A stretch of DNA of 64,000 bases, taken from Linnemannia hyalina. Lineage: Eukaryota > Mortierellomycota > Mortierellomycetes > Mortierellales > Mortierellaceae. Location: NCBI GenBank assembly GCA_019671135.1, contig JAHRHY010000011.1:1736001-1800000 (forward strand). The letters run 5' to 3'. The position numbers were made by a program, and so were the translations under genes. Below are positions 47,849-59,298 of the stretch, in pieces. Below the pieces are notes generated by a model that had not been told where the DNA came from, made no database searches, and worked only from the letters and a program-made list of their open reading frames with translations. How positions within the stretch are numbered: position 1 is the first letter of the stretch; the number at the start of each line of letters is the position of its first letter.

Positions 47849-50515
47849 ATGGCCCAACAACAACTCAAGGACCTGCCCGTCCTCTCCGAGTACGACATCT
47901 CGCCCATCACCGGTTTCCTGCCCGTCGAAGAGCCCCTCCAGGTCCTGCCCAACCCGTACTTTGCCCCCTGGGAGGAAACCTTCCAAAAGTTCAACGGCCT
48001 CCTTCTTGCCTCCAGACTCCGTCAGTATGTCAACGAGGTAAGTCATATAAGACCCTTTGCCACAATTTTTACTCGGTCTCCGACAACCACAACGATTTTT
48101 AATACAACCTGCAGTTTAAGAAAGGACACGGACGATGGGAAGGATGGAGCCAAACAAAAAGAAAGAAAAGTCGGATGGGAAACACATCTACACACACACT
48201 TCTTCCCATGTACAAACATCCATCGCTAGAGTCGATTCACAATGGATCTCGTTCAGCTACAACAAGCAACAACAACAACAGCAACAACATCATTCTTGTT
48301 GTCACACAAAACCATAACAACCAACCCAACCGACACCATATGAAAAAGAAAATATCAAAGTCAACCGGTGGCTCCCTTTTGCTACCGCATCGCATGTATG
48401 ACAACCTGAGTCCATGGAATTCCTTGTCCTAACAAATAGCTCTTTTATTCTCCTAATAGCTTCCGGTTCTGGATGCAGCCAAGCTCGAGACCAAGGCTGA
48501 ACAGCGGAGAGGATACCTGATCCTGTGCATGCTCTCCCATGCCTATGTCTGGGGCAAGCATGAGCAGGCCGCAGAGGTAATTTTTTCTCTTTTATTTTGC
48601 CACCACTGTCATCCCCACCCGATCCCGATCCCTTCCTTTCCTTGCACTGTGCACTCACCAGTCGATTCCAAAACAAACGATACGCTTGTTTACCCTTTGC
48701 AACAACCTTGGTGATCCACTCTATTTGTTCTTTCTTTTCATTTGCCCGTTCCTTTATCTTAATAAAAGGGCACATTCAATGAAACTTATTAATCCCTTTC
48801 TCTTTGCCTCCGGCAACTCTTAGGTTCTCCCGGCTGCGCTGGCCGTTCCATGGCAAAAGGTCGCGGATATGCTCGAGATTCAGCCTGTGTTGACCCACGC
48901 TGCCGTCGTCATGTGGAACTGGAGACTGTTGTACAAGGATGGACCCAGAGATCTCAAGTAAGTCGCCATTTCAAGTGTGTGCCTGAAAAAAAAGGAAAGA
49001 GATAACAAAACAATGGGATCGGAAAGCACGGATGCATCGGGTGGGATGACATCAGTAGACACACAGTCTGCTTGGTCCCTTCCCGCACACACCTTCTCGC
49101 TTGGCGTGTGCCGTTGTACCGTGTGTGTTTGTCATCTTTCAAGATTATCATGGAAAATTATCACAAACAAACGGATTCATCACATACAGTGGGTTATGTG
49201 TTCAATTGACAATATTTTTTTATTAACCGCTCCCTTACTTCCTCTTATTTGATCTGCATGATAGCAATTTGGACACGCTGGGAACACTCTCGGGCTCGAG
49301 CGATGAGTCATGGTTCTACTTGGTAACGACCGCGATCGAGGCTACGGGCGCTCCCGTCCTGAGCAAGATCCTCAACGCCATTCAGCACGCCCGGGACAAC
49401 ACCATTGTTGGATTGACACAGGAACTCGAGGGGATCCGAGGCATCATCGAGGACTTGGTCTCTGTCCTCCGTCGCATGTTTGAGAGATGCGACCCCTATG
49501 TCTTTTATTGGAAGGTCCGCCCTTACTTGGCCGGATGGGAGAACATGGCCGAGGCCGGATTGCCCGATGGTGTCCGTTATGAGGGCGTCGACAATGGCGG
49601 ATACAAAAGGTTGGCCGGAGGCAGTGCCGCTCAGAGCTCGTTGATCCATGCCCTTGATATCGCCTTTGGAGTCGAACATCACCCTACGGGATTCCGCCCC
49701 AACAAGGCTGGCGCCTCTGCGTCCGCCAACAGCAGCCCTGCAGTTCCTTCCCCTTCTCCTGCTGCTACTGGCGCCCCAGCAGCTGTCAAGCCCACCAACT
49801 TTATCCAAAAGATGCGTTTCTACATGCCTGGACCCCACCGCAGCTTCTTGACTCATCTCACAGAGGTCTCCAACATCCGTCAGTTTGTGACCGAGAAGGC
49901 AGCAGGTGAGCGCACTACCGAGGTCGAAAATTTGATCACTGTCTATGACGAGTGTGTCCACCAGATCAAGGTCTTCCGCGACGTCCATATTCAGATGGTC
50001 ACTCTCTACATTGTCATGCAAGCCAACCGGGGACCCTCCATCTCTCACGGAGGATTCGCCCATCAGCCTCATGCCCAGGCCCAGAAGACCGAGCCATCTG
50101 CCAACGGAACTGCAGACAAGTCGGCAGCAGCTGCGAATGGCGCTAACACCAGCAACGTAACAGGAGAGAAGCCCTCGAAGGGATCGAGCATTCTTTACCC
50201 ACAAAAGGTCATCTTTGGAGCTCCCTACGGATTGGCCAAGAAGCAGGAGGCTGGAAACGATGTTGTCCGAGGCACTGGTGGCACTGACCTCATCCCCTTC
50301 CTTCGTCAATGTGAGTCCCTTTTGCCATTTGTTGTTTGCGCATGCTTATTCCAATAGTTGATCCACTTTTCTTTCCCTTCGGCATGAAATCTAACCGATC
50401 TCACATTTTCATTTTCGACCCCATTTTTTTTTGTTCAGCTCGCGACGAGACGAACGAGTCCAAGATTGTGCCAACGCCTTCGATCACGGCAAGAAAGCAC
50501 TCGACCGCCGCTTAA
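47849..50515 (+). CDS. BNA2: Indoleamine 2,3-dioxygenase
   Basis: Five exons (47849-48037, 48460-48576, 48824-48957, 49265-50310, 50439-50515) give 1563 bases, 520 aa. This haem enzyme opens the indole ring of L-tryptophan to N-formylkynurenine, the first step of the kynurenine route to NAD. Evidence: the N-terminal family signature YDISPITGFLPVEEP; small-helix region SHAYVWG; VMWNWRLLYKDGP; the active-site loop FAGGSA-type motif (LAGGSAAQSSLIHALDIAFG); FYMPGPHRSFL; and the proximal haem-iron histidine in VFRDVHIQMVTLYI. The substrate-loop GTGGTDLIPFLRQ is intact, split from the last exon. Two low-complexity inserts (A/S/P-rich before the FYMPG block, and about 50 residues A/N/K-rich before GTGGTD) make it longer than the roughly 400-aa animal enzyme; such inserts are usual in fungi. 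The protein should be cytosolic. Confidence 0.95.
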
Positions 50516-51202
50516 AGTGTTTGCCCGATTTTTTCCATCCCCTTTGCATACACTTTTTTTTGCCGAGTCATTTCTAATCGCTTGCCTATCAGAAAACCGT
50601 CTTTTTCTTCATATACACACACATACACTTGCAACATTTTTTTTTCTTTAGACATGGATATCTTTTCCCATGCTTGTATACCTATTTTTTTTTCCCATAT
50701 TGAAATAACATATATCTTTTTGCTACATAATCTCTTTTCATGTTTGCCGTCTGCTCTCGAATATTTGTCAAGACATCATGTCTGTTTCCCGCTCGCTCTT
50801 GCTCTTACTCTGCGCAAAGAATGAAACTCAATGGCGCAACTCGGTCTGTCCCTCTTCACGCGTCTCGTCCCACTTCACTCATTCTCCTTTTTACTCACGC
50901 CTTGAAGATCTCCGTCGACCTTCCCTCTCGCTCTTACTCTAACTTCAATTTCAAACTCCTTGTGAGAACAAAAAAAAAAGTTCATGTCAGACCAGCCGAC
51001 AGAATGCGGGGTCAACTTCCTGAAATGAAAAGCGACGATAAAGAACTTTTTTTGTCCAGCGGGAAAAAAAAAAAAAAAAAAGAGAGTGCAAGATACAACT
51101 CCGCAGACGCCCAAACAAAGTGGAAGCATGAAAGGGGTTTATTTGTTTATATCTCGTTGTGGTGACAGCTTGACACATCCTATCCACTCCTTGAAAAGGA
51201 GT
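50516..51202. other. Convergent intergenic region
   Basis: 3' flanks of the dioxygenase and Vps27 genes. T-rich on the left, with an A tract at about 51065-51080. On the minus strand AATAAA (complement of 51138-51143) lies about 60 bases past the Vps27 stop codon. No gene is supportable. Confidence 0.6.
51138..51143 (-). terminator. Probable poly(A) signal of Vps27 gene
   Basis: AATAAA on the minus strand 60 bases past the stop codon at 51203. Confidence 0.45.
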
Positions 51203-51372
51203 CTAGAGCTCGATCAAGGGTGCCTCCTCAACTTTAGGCTGAGCAATGGGTGCATAAGCCTGTTGCTGCTGCTGCTGGGGTTGCTGCTGCTGATAAGGCG
51301 CATACTGAGACTGGGCAGGCGCTGCAGATCCCGAGAACTGAGGCTGAATCACTGGTGCCTGCGACTGCAATG

Positions 51373-51407
<35 letters not shown>

Positions 51408-54271
51408 GGATCATAGGGCACATAGGCTGACTGCTGAGCTACTGGTGCAAACGACTGCTGCTGCTGTTGCTGAGGAGGAGGTGACTGAATCGTCTGTCCC
51501 ATAGGCTGATATCCGTTACTGATGGGCAGTTGACCATTGGCAGGGACGGAAGACTGAACAACAGGTGACGTGACCGCTGGCGCTGCGCTTCCGTTAGTAT
51601 ACTGCTGAGGAACTGATGACTGGTACTGAGGCGCAAACTGTTGCTGCTGGGGCTGTGTCTGAGGCTGTGTCTGAGGCTGCTGTTGGATCGGTTGCTGTGG
51701 TTGCTGCTGAACACCATACTGGTTCTGCTGTACAGGGGCTGTAGAATAAGGCTGCTGGTCCGATGCGACTGGTGAGGTGACGTTGTAAGCATTGGGTGAT
51801 CCCGACGTCTGTGGAGGTTGGTTGGTTTGGTATGGGTAGGACGGTTGTTGCTGTGGCTGTTGTGGCTGCTGCTGCTGCTGGTAAGGGGCCTGCTGGAAGG
51901 GAATCTGTGGAGTCTGTTGAGCCGACGGTGTTCCGCCATAGGGTCCCGATGAGGGGACATACTGGGCGTACCGAGAATCGGTGTTGCTCATCTGTGGGTA
52001 TATATGACTGGTTTGAGGAGTTTGAGGAGTCATTGGGGCGTTGTTGTTGTACATTCCTGGTTGGGCATAGTTAGTCGCGGTCATCCGGCGCTGGTAAGAT
52101 GAATTCAACCGCTCCTGCAACAGATGGTCGTAAATCCTGACAGCATGGTCAATCTTGTCATTGAATCCCACAAACTCCTCTATGATCGGCAGCGATAAGA
52201 GAACGCGCGTTAGTTTGAATGGACAAGCGACCCATATGACGACGTAACAAAAGGCCACAGTCGATGAAAGCTTACGTTGCTTCCTGGCGGCTTCTTCGAG
52301 GCTGAGGGCAACCTTCATTTGCAGCTTAGAGATCTGCTCATAGAGTGCTTGAACCTCCCTGTTGCCAGCAACATCGCCCTGCATAGTCTGAATCCTGTCA
52401 ACCAGTATTGAGAACATCTCAATGTTGGACTTTTCCGTTTCCGTCAACTCGTGCTGAGAAACAGCCGCAGCCGCCTAAAATATCGCAATTTGCCACAAAA
52501 TAATGCAACAGCCCGTTAGTGCCTAGGAATCTACAACACAGCATAGCAGAGTAGGTCGCACGAAATTTCTCAACGACTTACAATGGGCTTCTTGGAGTAG
52601 GTGTATGATGAGTATGATGACTGACGCTGGCTGGAGCGTGGAGCTGCAGCAGACGAAGACGAGCGAATGTTCGTTTCACGCAGAGAAGCCTCAATGGCAG
52701 CCAATAAGTCAGCATCCTCTTCTTCCTCTGTTGGGACAGGAGCCTTCTTAACAGGCTCAGTATTGGAGCGCTTTGGGGCCGAGTATCCAGTCTGTGTCTG
52801 AGACTCCTTCAACGACAACTCGATAGCCTTCAGCAAGTCTGCATCATCGTCTGCTGCACTACGGGATGCCGAAGTCGAACTGGTAGTTCCTGAGGGCTTT
52901 GAAGACGAGTGTGTTGTGTTATGGGTCGTAGGTCCTGTCTTGGCTGTCGAGGGGATGTACTCCAGTCCGCCGCCTAGTCCATGGCTCTCCAGGGCAACAG
53001 CGCTCTTGGGTCCAAGTTTCTTCTTCATCCAGCATCCATCACAGACACGGACATCCTGTGTAACGCCCATGTTGGGAAGTGCCATAGTCTTTGACGAGCA
53101 CTGGCCGCAAAAGGTCGACCCACAAGCACGACAGTGGTGTTTGCGGTTCGTCAGCGTAAAAGCCGAGCGGCACCGAGTGCACACGTCAGAATCTGTCCAG
53201 TCTGGGGGCTAATAAAAGATAGGGGAAGCAAATACGCATGAAAAGTCGATAATTAGCATAACAATCCTGCCAGCCCCTGTTTCGCAACAAACATCGACAG
53301 CTTCATGGGCTTGTTAAACATACAGCTTCGGACTCGACTAAGGCTGCGCCAACGTTATCCTTTGGAGGGAACTGGAAGCCTTCGTGCTGCAAAATCATAT
53401 ACGTGTCGCAGACATATCCGAGTCCATGTTTCCCGCGGAAGAGGAGTCCCCAGGTCTGAATAAGTCCCAAAATGCGGTTCTTGACTTCCAAGTTGCATCC
53501 AGCCTGTTACCGCCACGTATTGACAACAAAAGAAAGAGAAAGACGTTACGTTAGTCCCACCTGACTACTTGGCAGTGGCATCAATAGGGTGCACAAAGAG
53601 GTAAAATAGCGAATTCCTGTGGTTCTTTTTTTTGTCTGTTTTTCATCAGGGGTGAGGTTAGGTATGTCGAAGAGAACATAGTAAAGGACGAGACGACGAC
53701 GACGACTTACAGGTGCCTTCAGAATCGAGGTCAAGTTGTCGATGAACTCGCGCGCTGCAATCTCGACCAAGAAGTGATGTCCTCCGTTCTTGACACACAC
53801 ATCCGTCAACTAGTTTTGTAAAAAAAAAAAAAAAGAAGCAGGAGCAACAAAAGAAGAGTAGACATTAAGTCCGATGAACTCATGACTAATAGCGCTTCTT
53901 TCCAGCGAAAACGAATGAGATGGTAAAAGAACGTACTCCGAGAGCAAGCATCTGGACGTTGGGATTCTTGTGGCCAATGCGGCGCTTGAGGGCTTTTGCG
54001 GCATCCTTGGGCGAGACCTGCTTTGAGCGAATCTGGTCGCAGATCTCGAGGTTCAGGGCCAGGTCGTCTGAGCCAGCAGGCAAGTTTTCAGAAGTAGCCT
54101 TGTCTACAGTAGAGGGAAGATGCGACAAGGGGTGCGAGTGTGAGAAAAATACAACTGAGGTAGCGTGTACAGCCTATGTTTGTTGTGTCTGCCTATGGCG
54201 ATTGTGACAGGGTTGAAGAGGGGTTTACCGACGAGGTCGTCGATGGGCGATGCACTCCAGAGCCAAGACAT
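51203..54271 (-). CDS. VPS27: Vps27/Hrs, ESCRT-0 subunit (VHS-FYVE-UIM)
   Basis: Seven exons (54271-54229, 54103-53937, 53809-53711, 53503-53324, 53208-52582, 52474-52276, 52179-51203) give 2292 bases, 763 aa. Residues 5-150 are a VHS domain ([31 protein letters not shown]). About 173-225 is a FYVE zinc finger with the PI3P-binding RKHHCRACG core and its CxxC pairs. Two ubiquitin-interacting motifs follow at about 282-298 ([15 protein letters not shown]) and 327-342 ([15 protein letters not shown]). A helical region around 380-450 matches the part that pairs with the partner subunit Hse1/STAM. The last 280 residues are Q/P/A-rich and end in LIEL, a clathrin-box-like motif at the very C terminus. 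The protein sorts ubiquitinated cargo on endosomes into multivesicular bodies. All the key residues I could check are present. Confidence 0.95.
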
Positions 54272-54585
54272 GTGTGAAGTGTGATATGTGTAAAAGGTTA
54301 GAGGGTTGAATGAAAGAAAGAAGGTGGAAGAAGAAAGGAGGGATGGCAAGGGGGTGCGAGGTGAAGGTGGAAAGCGATGAATGGAATAGAAAAAGTAAAA
54401 GTAAAAATAAAAAAAGAAAAAGGAGTGTCGGAGGAAAAGAAGGAAGAAGGGAAGGAGAAGTCGACGCCAGTCAGGCTGAAATTTATTTGGCCCTGGAACT
54501 GGAAGGAAATGGCTTGGCTTGGCACCACCGACACGCTCGCACGTATACTGTAAGCGCAAGGCATAACAGCATGCATGCGAACAAA
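54272..54585. other. Short intergenic region between STN1 and VPS27
   Basis: About 314 bases between the STN1 stop and the Vps27 start, both genes on the minus strand. It is purine-rich on the plus strand (CT-rich leader on the minus). It must hold both the STN1 3' end and the Vps27 promoter. Confidence 0.5.
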
Positions 54586-56153
54586 TCAATCATCATCGAT
54601 AACAATGAGACCTCCACCGTGCGGGCCTTGTTCTTTCTTTCTCTGAGGACCCACCGTTCGATATATCAGCCTATCCTCATTGATACACTCAAGCCATCCC
54701 TCCGCTACAAGCTTTTGATAGCCCCGCATCAATGGCCGCTCCCCTGGCTCCCTCTATTGTTGAGATGGCAATTTGGTCCGCAAAAAGTGCATTGTCAGTT
54801 GATCGCTCAAGGTTACCACTGCATAACTGGCCATCCTTCAAGGGTACGAGCAAACAAGCATCCAAACAACAAAATGACTAAGCAAGCTTACCCTTTTCTT
54901 GGCGACTTCTGCACCTATCTGCTTGTTCATCTCGTCATCCATTAGCTCCAAGATACAGAACTCCTTGCGTCCTATTACCCAGGCACGTAACCGGTCAAGC
55001 AGTGTCCTTTCGGTGATCTCTATTTTAGCGATTTCTTCCTTGGCGACCTCTGCCTTGGTGACCTCTTCCTTGGCAGCCTTTTCTACGGTGGCCGCCTCTC
55101 CTTTGGTGGCACCTCCTTTGGTGGAATTTCCTTTGGTAGCCGCCTCTCCTTTGGTACAATCTCCTTTGATACTCTCCTCTTTACCCTACGCGAACATAAA
55201 ATGCAGAAAAAAAACGTGTCAACAGACTTGGCAGACAGCACTGGCCACAACTTATACACAGGAATTTCCTCTTGGAACGTACCAAAGGGGTCACTACCCC
55301 GAATTGTTCCTGCACAAAGTTTGGCAACTCCATCGGCTTGGAGTACACATCTCGCTCTAGATTCAACACTTGCAATCGGAAAAGCGTCTCCGCGTTTGGG
55401 TCTTCGCACCCCACTACATAATTAGGATCAGATATTGGCAAAAACAATTTTTTTTAACATAGTTTAGTCAGTAACCTTGAAAGGGACAAGATCAACGTAA
55501 TGTTACAAGCGCTCTTCATCCGCGGAAACGAAACACTTACCAATGCATCCAGGCTGGACATCAATCTGTATAGAATCTCGGAAGGCTTCCAGATACCCCT
55601 TCACTCTGACAACATCACCCAACGAAAACGCTTTCAGTCCTTGAATCGAGTTCGTATCCTGCACCATTAGATAGTTGTCCGGGATCCACATGACGCACTG
55701 AATCGCTCCTGTCCCATCGTCCACTATCAAGAATGAAGAAAACGAATATAAAAAAAGAAACGCGTCAGCAAAGTTACTTGTGAAGGGAGGGGTTGTTTTG
55801 TATTCACTTGATAATTTGGTGGCGTCAATTGGTGTTCAATTCTCACCTATGTAACTCATGTACTTTATTGCGCGGTTTACGCTCTGAATGACTCCCATGA
55901 TCTCGACCATGCTGACAGGGTGTCCATGGTGACTGTACACTCCTACAAGATAATACGCAAAAATAGATAAAGAAAATATGTTAGATTTGAGTCGAACCGA
56001 CCATCCTGACTCGCGCCTTGCATATCGTGAGGCGTTGTTCTTACCTTCGCAGGCAGGCACGGGGACAAGGGCATGGACCTGAAAGATCATCAGCTGAAAG
56101 GGAACATGCAGAAGCGGGTCCAGCCCCCAAGTCGTCATTGGGAGAGTACTCAT
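54586..56153 (-). CDS. STN1: STN1-like telomere-capping protein (CST complex)
   Basis: Six exons (56153-56045, 55942-55847, 55723-55541, 55413-55283, 55185-54892, 54753-54586) give 981 bases, 326 aa. Residues 1-170 form an OB fold: WGLDPLLHVPFQL, then SHHGHPVSMVEIMGVIQSV, VDDGTGAIQCVMWIPDNY and LGDVVRVKGYLEAFRDSIQI, the order and wording of STN1 OB domains. A lysine/glycine-rich repeat linker follows (about 175-215). The C-terminal part (GRKEFCILELMDDEMNKQIG and GYQKLVAEGWLECINEDRLI) looks like a winged-helix domain, ending LIVIDDD. STN1 with CTC1/Cdc13 and TEN1 binds single-stranded telomere DNA and recruits DNA polymerase alpha for C-strand fill-in. I call it STN1 over RPA2 because of the WGLDP start and the OB wording. 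The last two exons are inferred from splice phase and fold logic. Confidence 0.85.
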
Positions 56154-56405
56154 GTCTTCAGCATACTCCTTTCTCTACTCAATGTGCCGAGGGAGGTTAG
56201 AAAAGGTTGTTTCCTTGTCTCGAGACTAAAAGAAAAAAGAAGAAGGGTTGGGCGAAAGGTGTTTCTGTGTTTCTGTGTGTGTCAAGGTTCCGCATTGAAC
56301 ACAAGCCACAAGTCCGGCGAAATAAAGAGTCAACTTTTTGTTCGAGAGGATTCCTTTTTTCACACACACACACACCCCCATTCACGTTCCATCAACCTGA
56401 CAACC
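56154..56405. promoter_or_regulatory. Divergent promoter shared by STN1 and PDCD5
   Basis: Only 252 bases separate the two start codons, so the promoters of STN1 (minus) and PDCD5 (plus) must overlap or abut. A CACACA run lies near 56363-56374. No TATA box is evident. Confidence 0.5.
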
Positions 56406-57647
56406 ATGGAAGACGACGAACTCGCACAAATCCGCGCTCGGTAAGAACGACGTGTACTTCACACCGCCTTCATGCTCAGGAACCGCAGTTCAAGCATGGA
56501 AGCAAACTTCAACTTCGGCGGGACATTTCGCCATTCCTAGCAACTTGTCTTACGTTTTCTGTCGTTTGCTTCCTCGACTGACTTTTTACTCGTTCTCACC
56601 TCCTCCACCCACAATAGCCGCATGGCCGAGCTCAGAGCCCAGTCTGGAGGGGCCCCATCAAGCGGCATGGGTGGTCTCCCTGTAAGTCACTAAAACAAGT
56701 GTTTTCATGGAACACCAATGACAAGTTTTCGTTGGAGCACAGCTCACGCTCCAGCCTCTAATTGACCCTCAAAGCGACACAACGATACTAACACAACCGC
56801 CTTGTCTACTTCACCATTCTAGCCCGGCATGAGCGGCGGAAAGAAGGATGAGGAGGAACAGGCCAAGAAGAGGTATGAATTCTCCTCTGCAGGATACAAC
56901 TCAATGACACATTGGACGTTCCTGCTTTGAATCACACCACCACCAACAACAACAACGAATAACCCGTCTGTTTTCGTGTCTATTTTTCAATTGCTTTATA
57001 GCCAAATGGAGGAGATGCGCCGCACTATGGTACAGCAGGAAGATTCATAACACAGAAAGAGGCAATTCTTATGCACTGGAGAAATCGTGAGTTGACAGGA
57101 CCGTCCCTAACACGCTTGACAAAACCGCTTTGTTTATCAACCAACACATATCTAGTTGATCCAAATCCTGGACGGCGAGGCCCGCGAGCGCTGTAAGCAA
57201 AAGAACCTTCAATGGCGATCAAACTGGATTACTTTTTCAATTCACGGGAGCTGCTAGCCACCAACCAACTGACATACACTCTCATTGTTCATCGTTTTTT
57301 CACGACATCACAATTAGTGTCGCGCATTGCGATCGTGAAGGCTGATAAGGCGAGGGCAGTCGAAGACCTTTTGATCCGCATGGCCCAGGGCGGTCAGGTC
57401 CGCGCCAAGATCACAGAGAAGCAGCTCATCGAGCTTCTCGAGCAGGTCAACCAGCAGACCAAGAACGAGACCAAGATTGTCGTACGTGTTTATACCTTTG
57501 TTTCTTTTTTTTCGTGTTTTAGGATAAGTGGATGTAATTTGTTGTCGGAGTGTAGGGTATTGAAACTGACAACTCTTTTTTTTTTCGGCCTCAAAGTACA
57601 ACCGCAGAAAATACGACGACTCGGATGATGATGACTATGGCCTGTAA
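56406..57647 (+). CDS. PDCD5: PDCD5 family protein
   Basis: Seven short exons (56406-56440, 56618-56681, 56823-56872, 57002-57029, 57156-57192, 57318-57481, 57597-57647) sum to 429 bases, 142 aa, close to the usual 115-135 aa. The start MEDDELAQIRARRMAELRAQ is the conserved N-terminal helix; a G/S/P-rich linker (GGAPSSGMGGLPPGMSGG) replaces the shorter one of animals. The triple-helix core reads EEMRRTMLIQILDGEARERL, SRIAIVKADKARAVEDLLI and ITEKQLIELLEQV. The end YNRRKYDDSDDDDYGL is the typical basic patch followed by an acidic tail. PDCD5 binds DNA and the CCT chaperonin in other eukaryotes and is implicated in apoptosis and tubulin folding; its role in fungi is not settled. Confidence 0.93.
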
Positions 57648-57954
57648 AAGTTCGGCATCACATGGAACGCATAAGCAAAAGGGGGCCGGCGGACTGGCAC
57701 AGTAGAAATAAAACATCAGTATGCAATATCTACTCTCCCTTCCATTCAATTCTTTGCCATCGCTCTTTCAGGACCAATGCTGCTTCTTGCTCCGGGCAGT
57801 TCTGTTTATTATTCCGTGATGGTTGTTGTCGAAAGAAAAAAATATCGTTCAAGACCTCCTTACTATGCCGCTATCCCTCCTTCGTCTGCTTTATACGCTG
57901 GAGATCATATTCCTGTTCTCCTTACTCTTCCCGTTCTCCCGCTCTCCCGCTTGC
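57648..57954. other. Short convergent intergenic region
   Basis: 307 bases between the PDCD5 and BolA2 stop codons. An AATAAA at about 57706-57711 on the plus strand could end the PDCD5 transcript. Nothing else is seen. Confidence 0.5.
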
Positions 57955-58929
57955 TTATTGCTGCTGAAGGGCCTCCCATTGCGCTGGCGTAAACGATTTC
58001 TACAACACCAACAAGAAAGGACCAAGGTTAAAAACAGCGAACCATATAGACGATATATCCACTCATTGTCCAGTATAATCGGTGCAAAAAGAGAGAAAAA
58101 AAGACTTACCTGGGAGAAGGCATGGACGACTGCGATCTGATCCTTGAGGGCCTCGTTCACCATACGATGCTTCTGGAGGGTCGACTTGCCCTCGAACATG
58201 GGCGACACAATTTTGATCTCAAAGTTCTGTCCACATCCACCTAATACACCAATTCAACACGACAGAAAAAAAGAAGCGTCGATGAGGTTAACAAGTGAAA
58301 AGGTAGGTTTTCAAAAAGGTGGTGGCAAAAAGAAAAGACCACCCAAGCTAAGTCATGGTTGTAGCTTGCTCATTTTTTTTTTTGAATCAATTTCTGGGCT
58401 GTGCCACCATGCTCCTTCTCATGCTCTCTCCTCCCCTTCTATTCCTCCCACAGACACTTCCCTTCCTTTCCCTTCCTTCCCCCCTCCAATACCTTTGTCA
58501 ATTGAGTGAGTGCTCTCTGTTTATCACACCATTTCTCACACACAGTCATAGTCCGCCCTGCCCTGCGCATCGATCTGATAAGCATTTCTTTCCACCACTC
58601 AGCGGAAAAAAAAAATCCTTCACACTCGCACGCACATGCAACGCAGCTGCTACAAAGCCAAGATAACTTTCCCATTGTCCACTTACCAGAGATATCCTTG
58701 CCCTCCTGTTATCGCATAGACAGACACAAGATAAATAGAAGAAGGAAAACAAGTGATGAGTTGCTGGAGCGATGTAAACACACAACACACTCAAAAAAAA
58801 AAACAGAATGAGCAAGCCGTCCAGTTCCCTCCGAGTGGAGTAGCTCCTTACGACATGAGTGGCGCCGAGCTTGGTGTTGCATGCCTCGGTGAGGGATTCG
58901 ATCGTAACGGAAGTAACTGGAGTGCTCAT
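57955..58929 (-). CDS. FRA2: BolA2/Fra2-type iron-sulfur regulator
   Basis: Four exons (58929-58852, 58705-58687, 58240-58110, 57999-57955) give 273 bases, 90 aa, a normal BolA2 length. The fold signature is clear: [54 protein letters not shown]. The histidine in KHRMVN and the one in VHAF match the invariant positions used to share a [2Fe-2S] cluster with monothiol glutaredoxins (Grx3/4). In yeast this complex passes the cellular iron state to the Aft1/2 regulators; in other fungi it works in cytosolic Fe-S handling. There is no N-terminal presequence, so it is the cytosolic type and not the mitochondrial BolA1/3. Exon 2 is only 19 bases and was placed by phase and by the conserved sequence. 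Confidence 0.93.
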
Positions 58930-59298
58930 TGTCTGTCTGCTTGTCTATGTGTCTGTCTTTGTCCTGTGTTGTTGTTGGTGTTGTCCGGTGATGTCGGGAA
59001 TGTTGGTGATGTAGAGTAAAGAGAAGGGGGAAACAAGAAAGAAAAAGAAAATAAGAGAAAAAAAAAGCGGGCCAGACAGAGCTCGCAACACCCAGGCAGA
59101 ACTCTAAAAAATCGAAGCGGATCGCGTTCTTCTACTTCTATTTGTCAGTTTGCACTTCGTAACTTTCCGAGCTGAGTATTTTTTTTATTCGTTTTTCCGC
59201 TTTCACTGCTTTGCAACAATGTTCAATTGCTTCTGTTCGTTGTTACCAGAAGCAGAGCACGATACTTTTTGTGGGCAATCATTCATGCAACGCAGCTG
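58930..59298. other. Intergenic region between Ku70 and BolA2
   Basis: 369 bases holding the Ku70 3' flank and the BolA2 promoter, both on the minus strand. GA-rich in part (59020-59065 on the plus strand). Nothing else is seen. Confidence 0.5.

Noticed and set aside
49308..50309. 333-codon minus-strand open frame
   Set aside because: Antisense of the dioxygenase exon 4, which carries recognisable haem-enzyme motifs on the plus strand.
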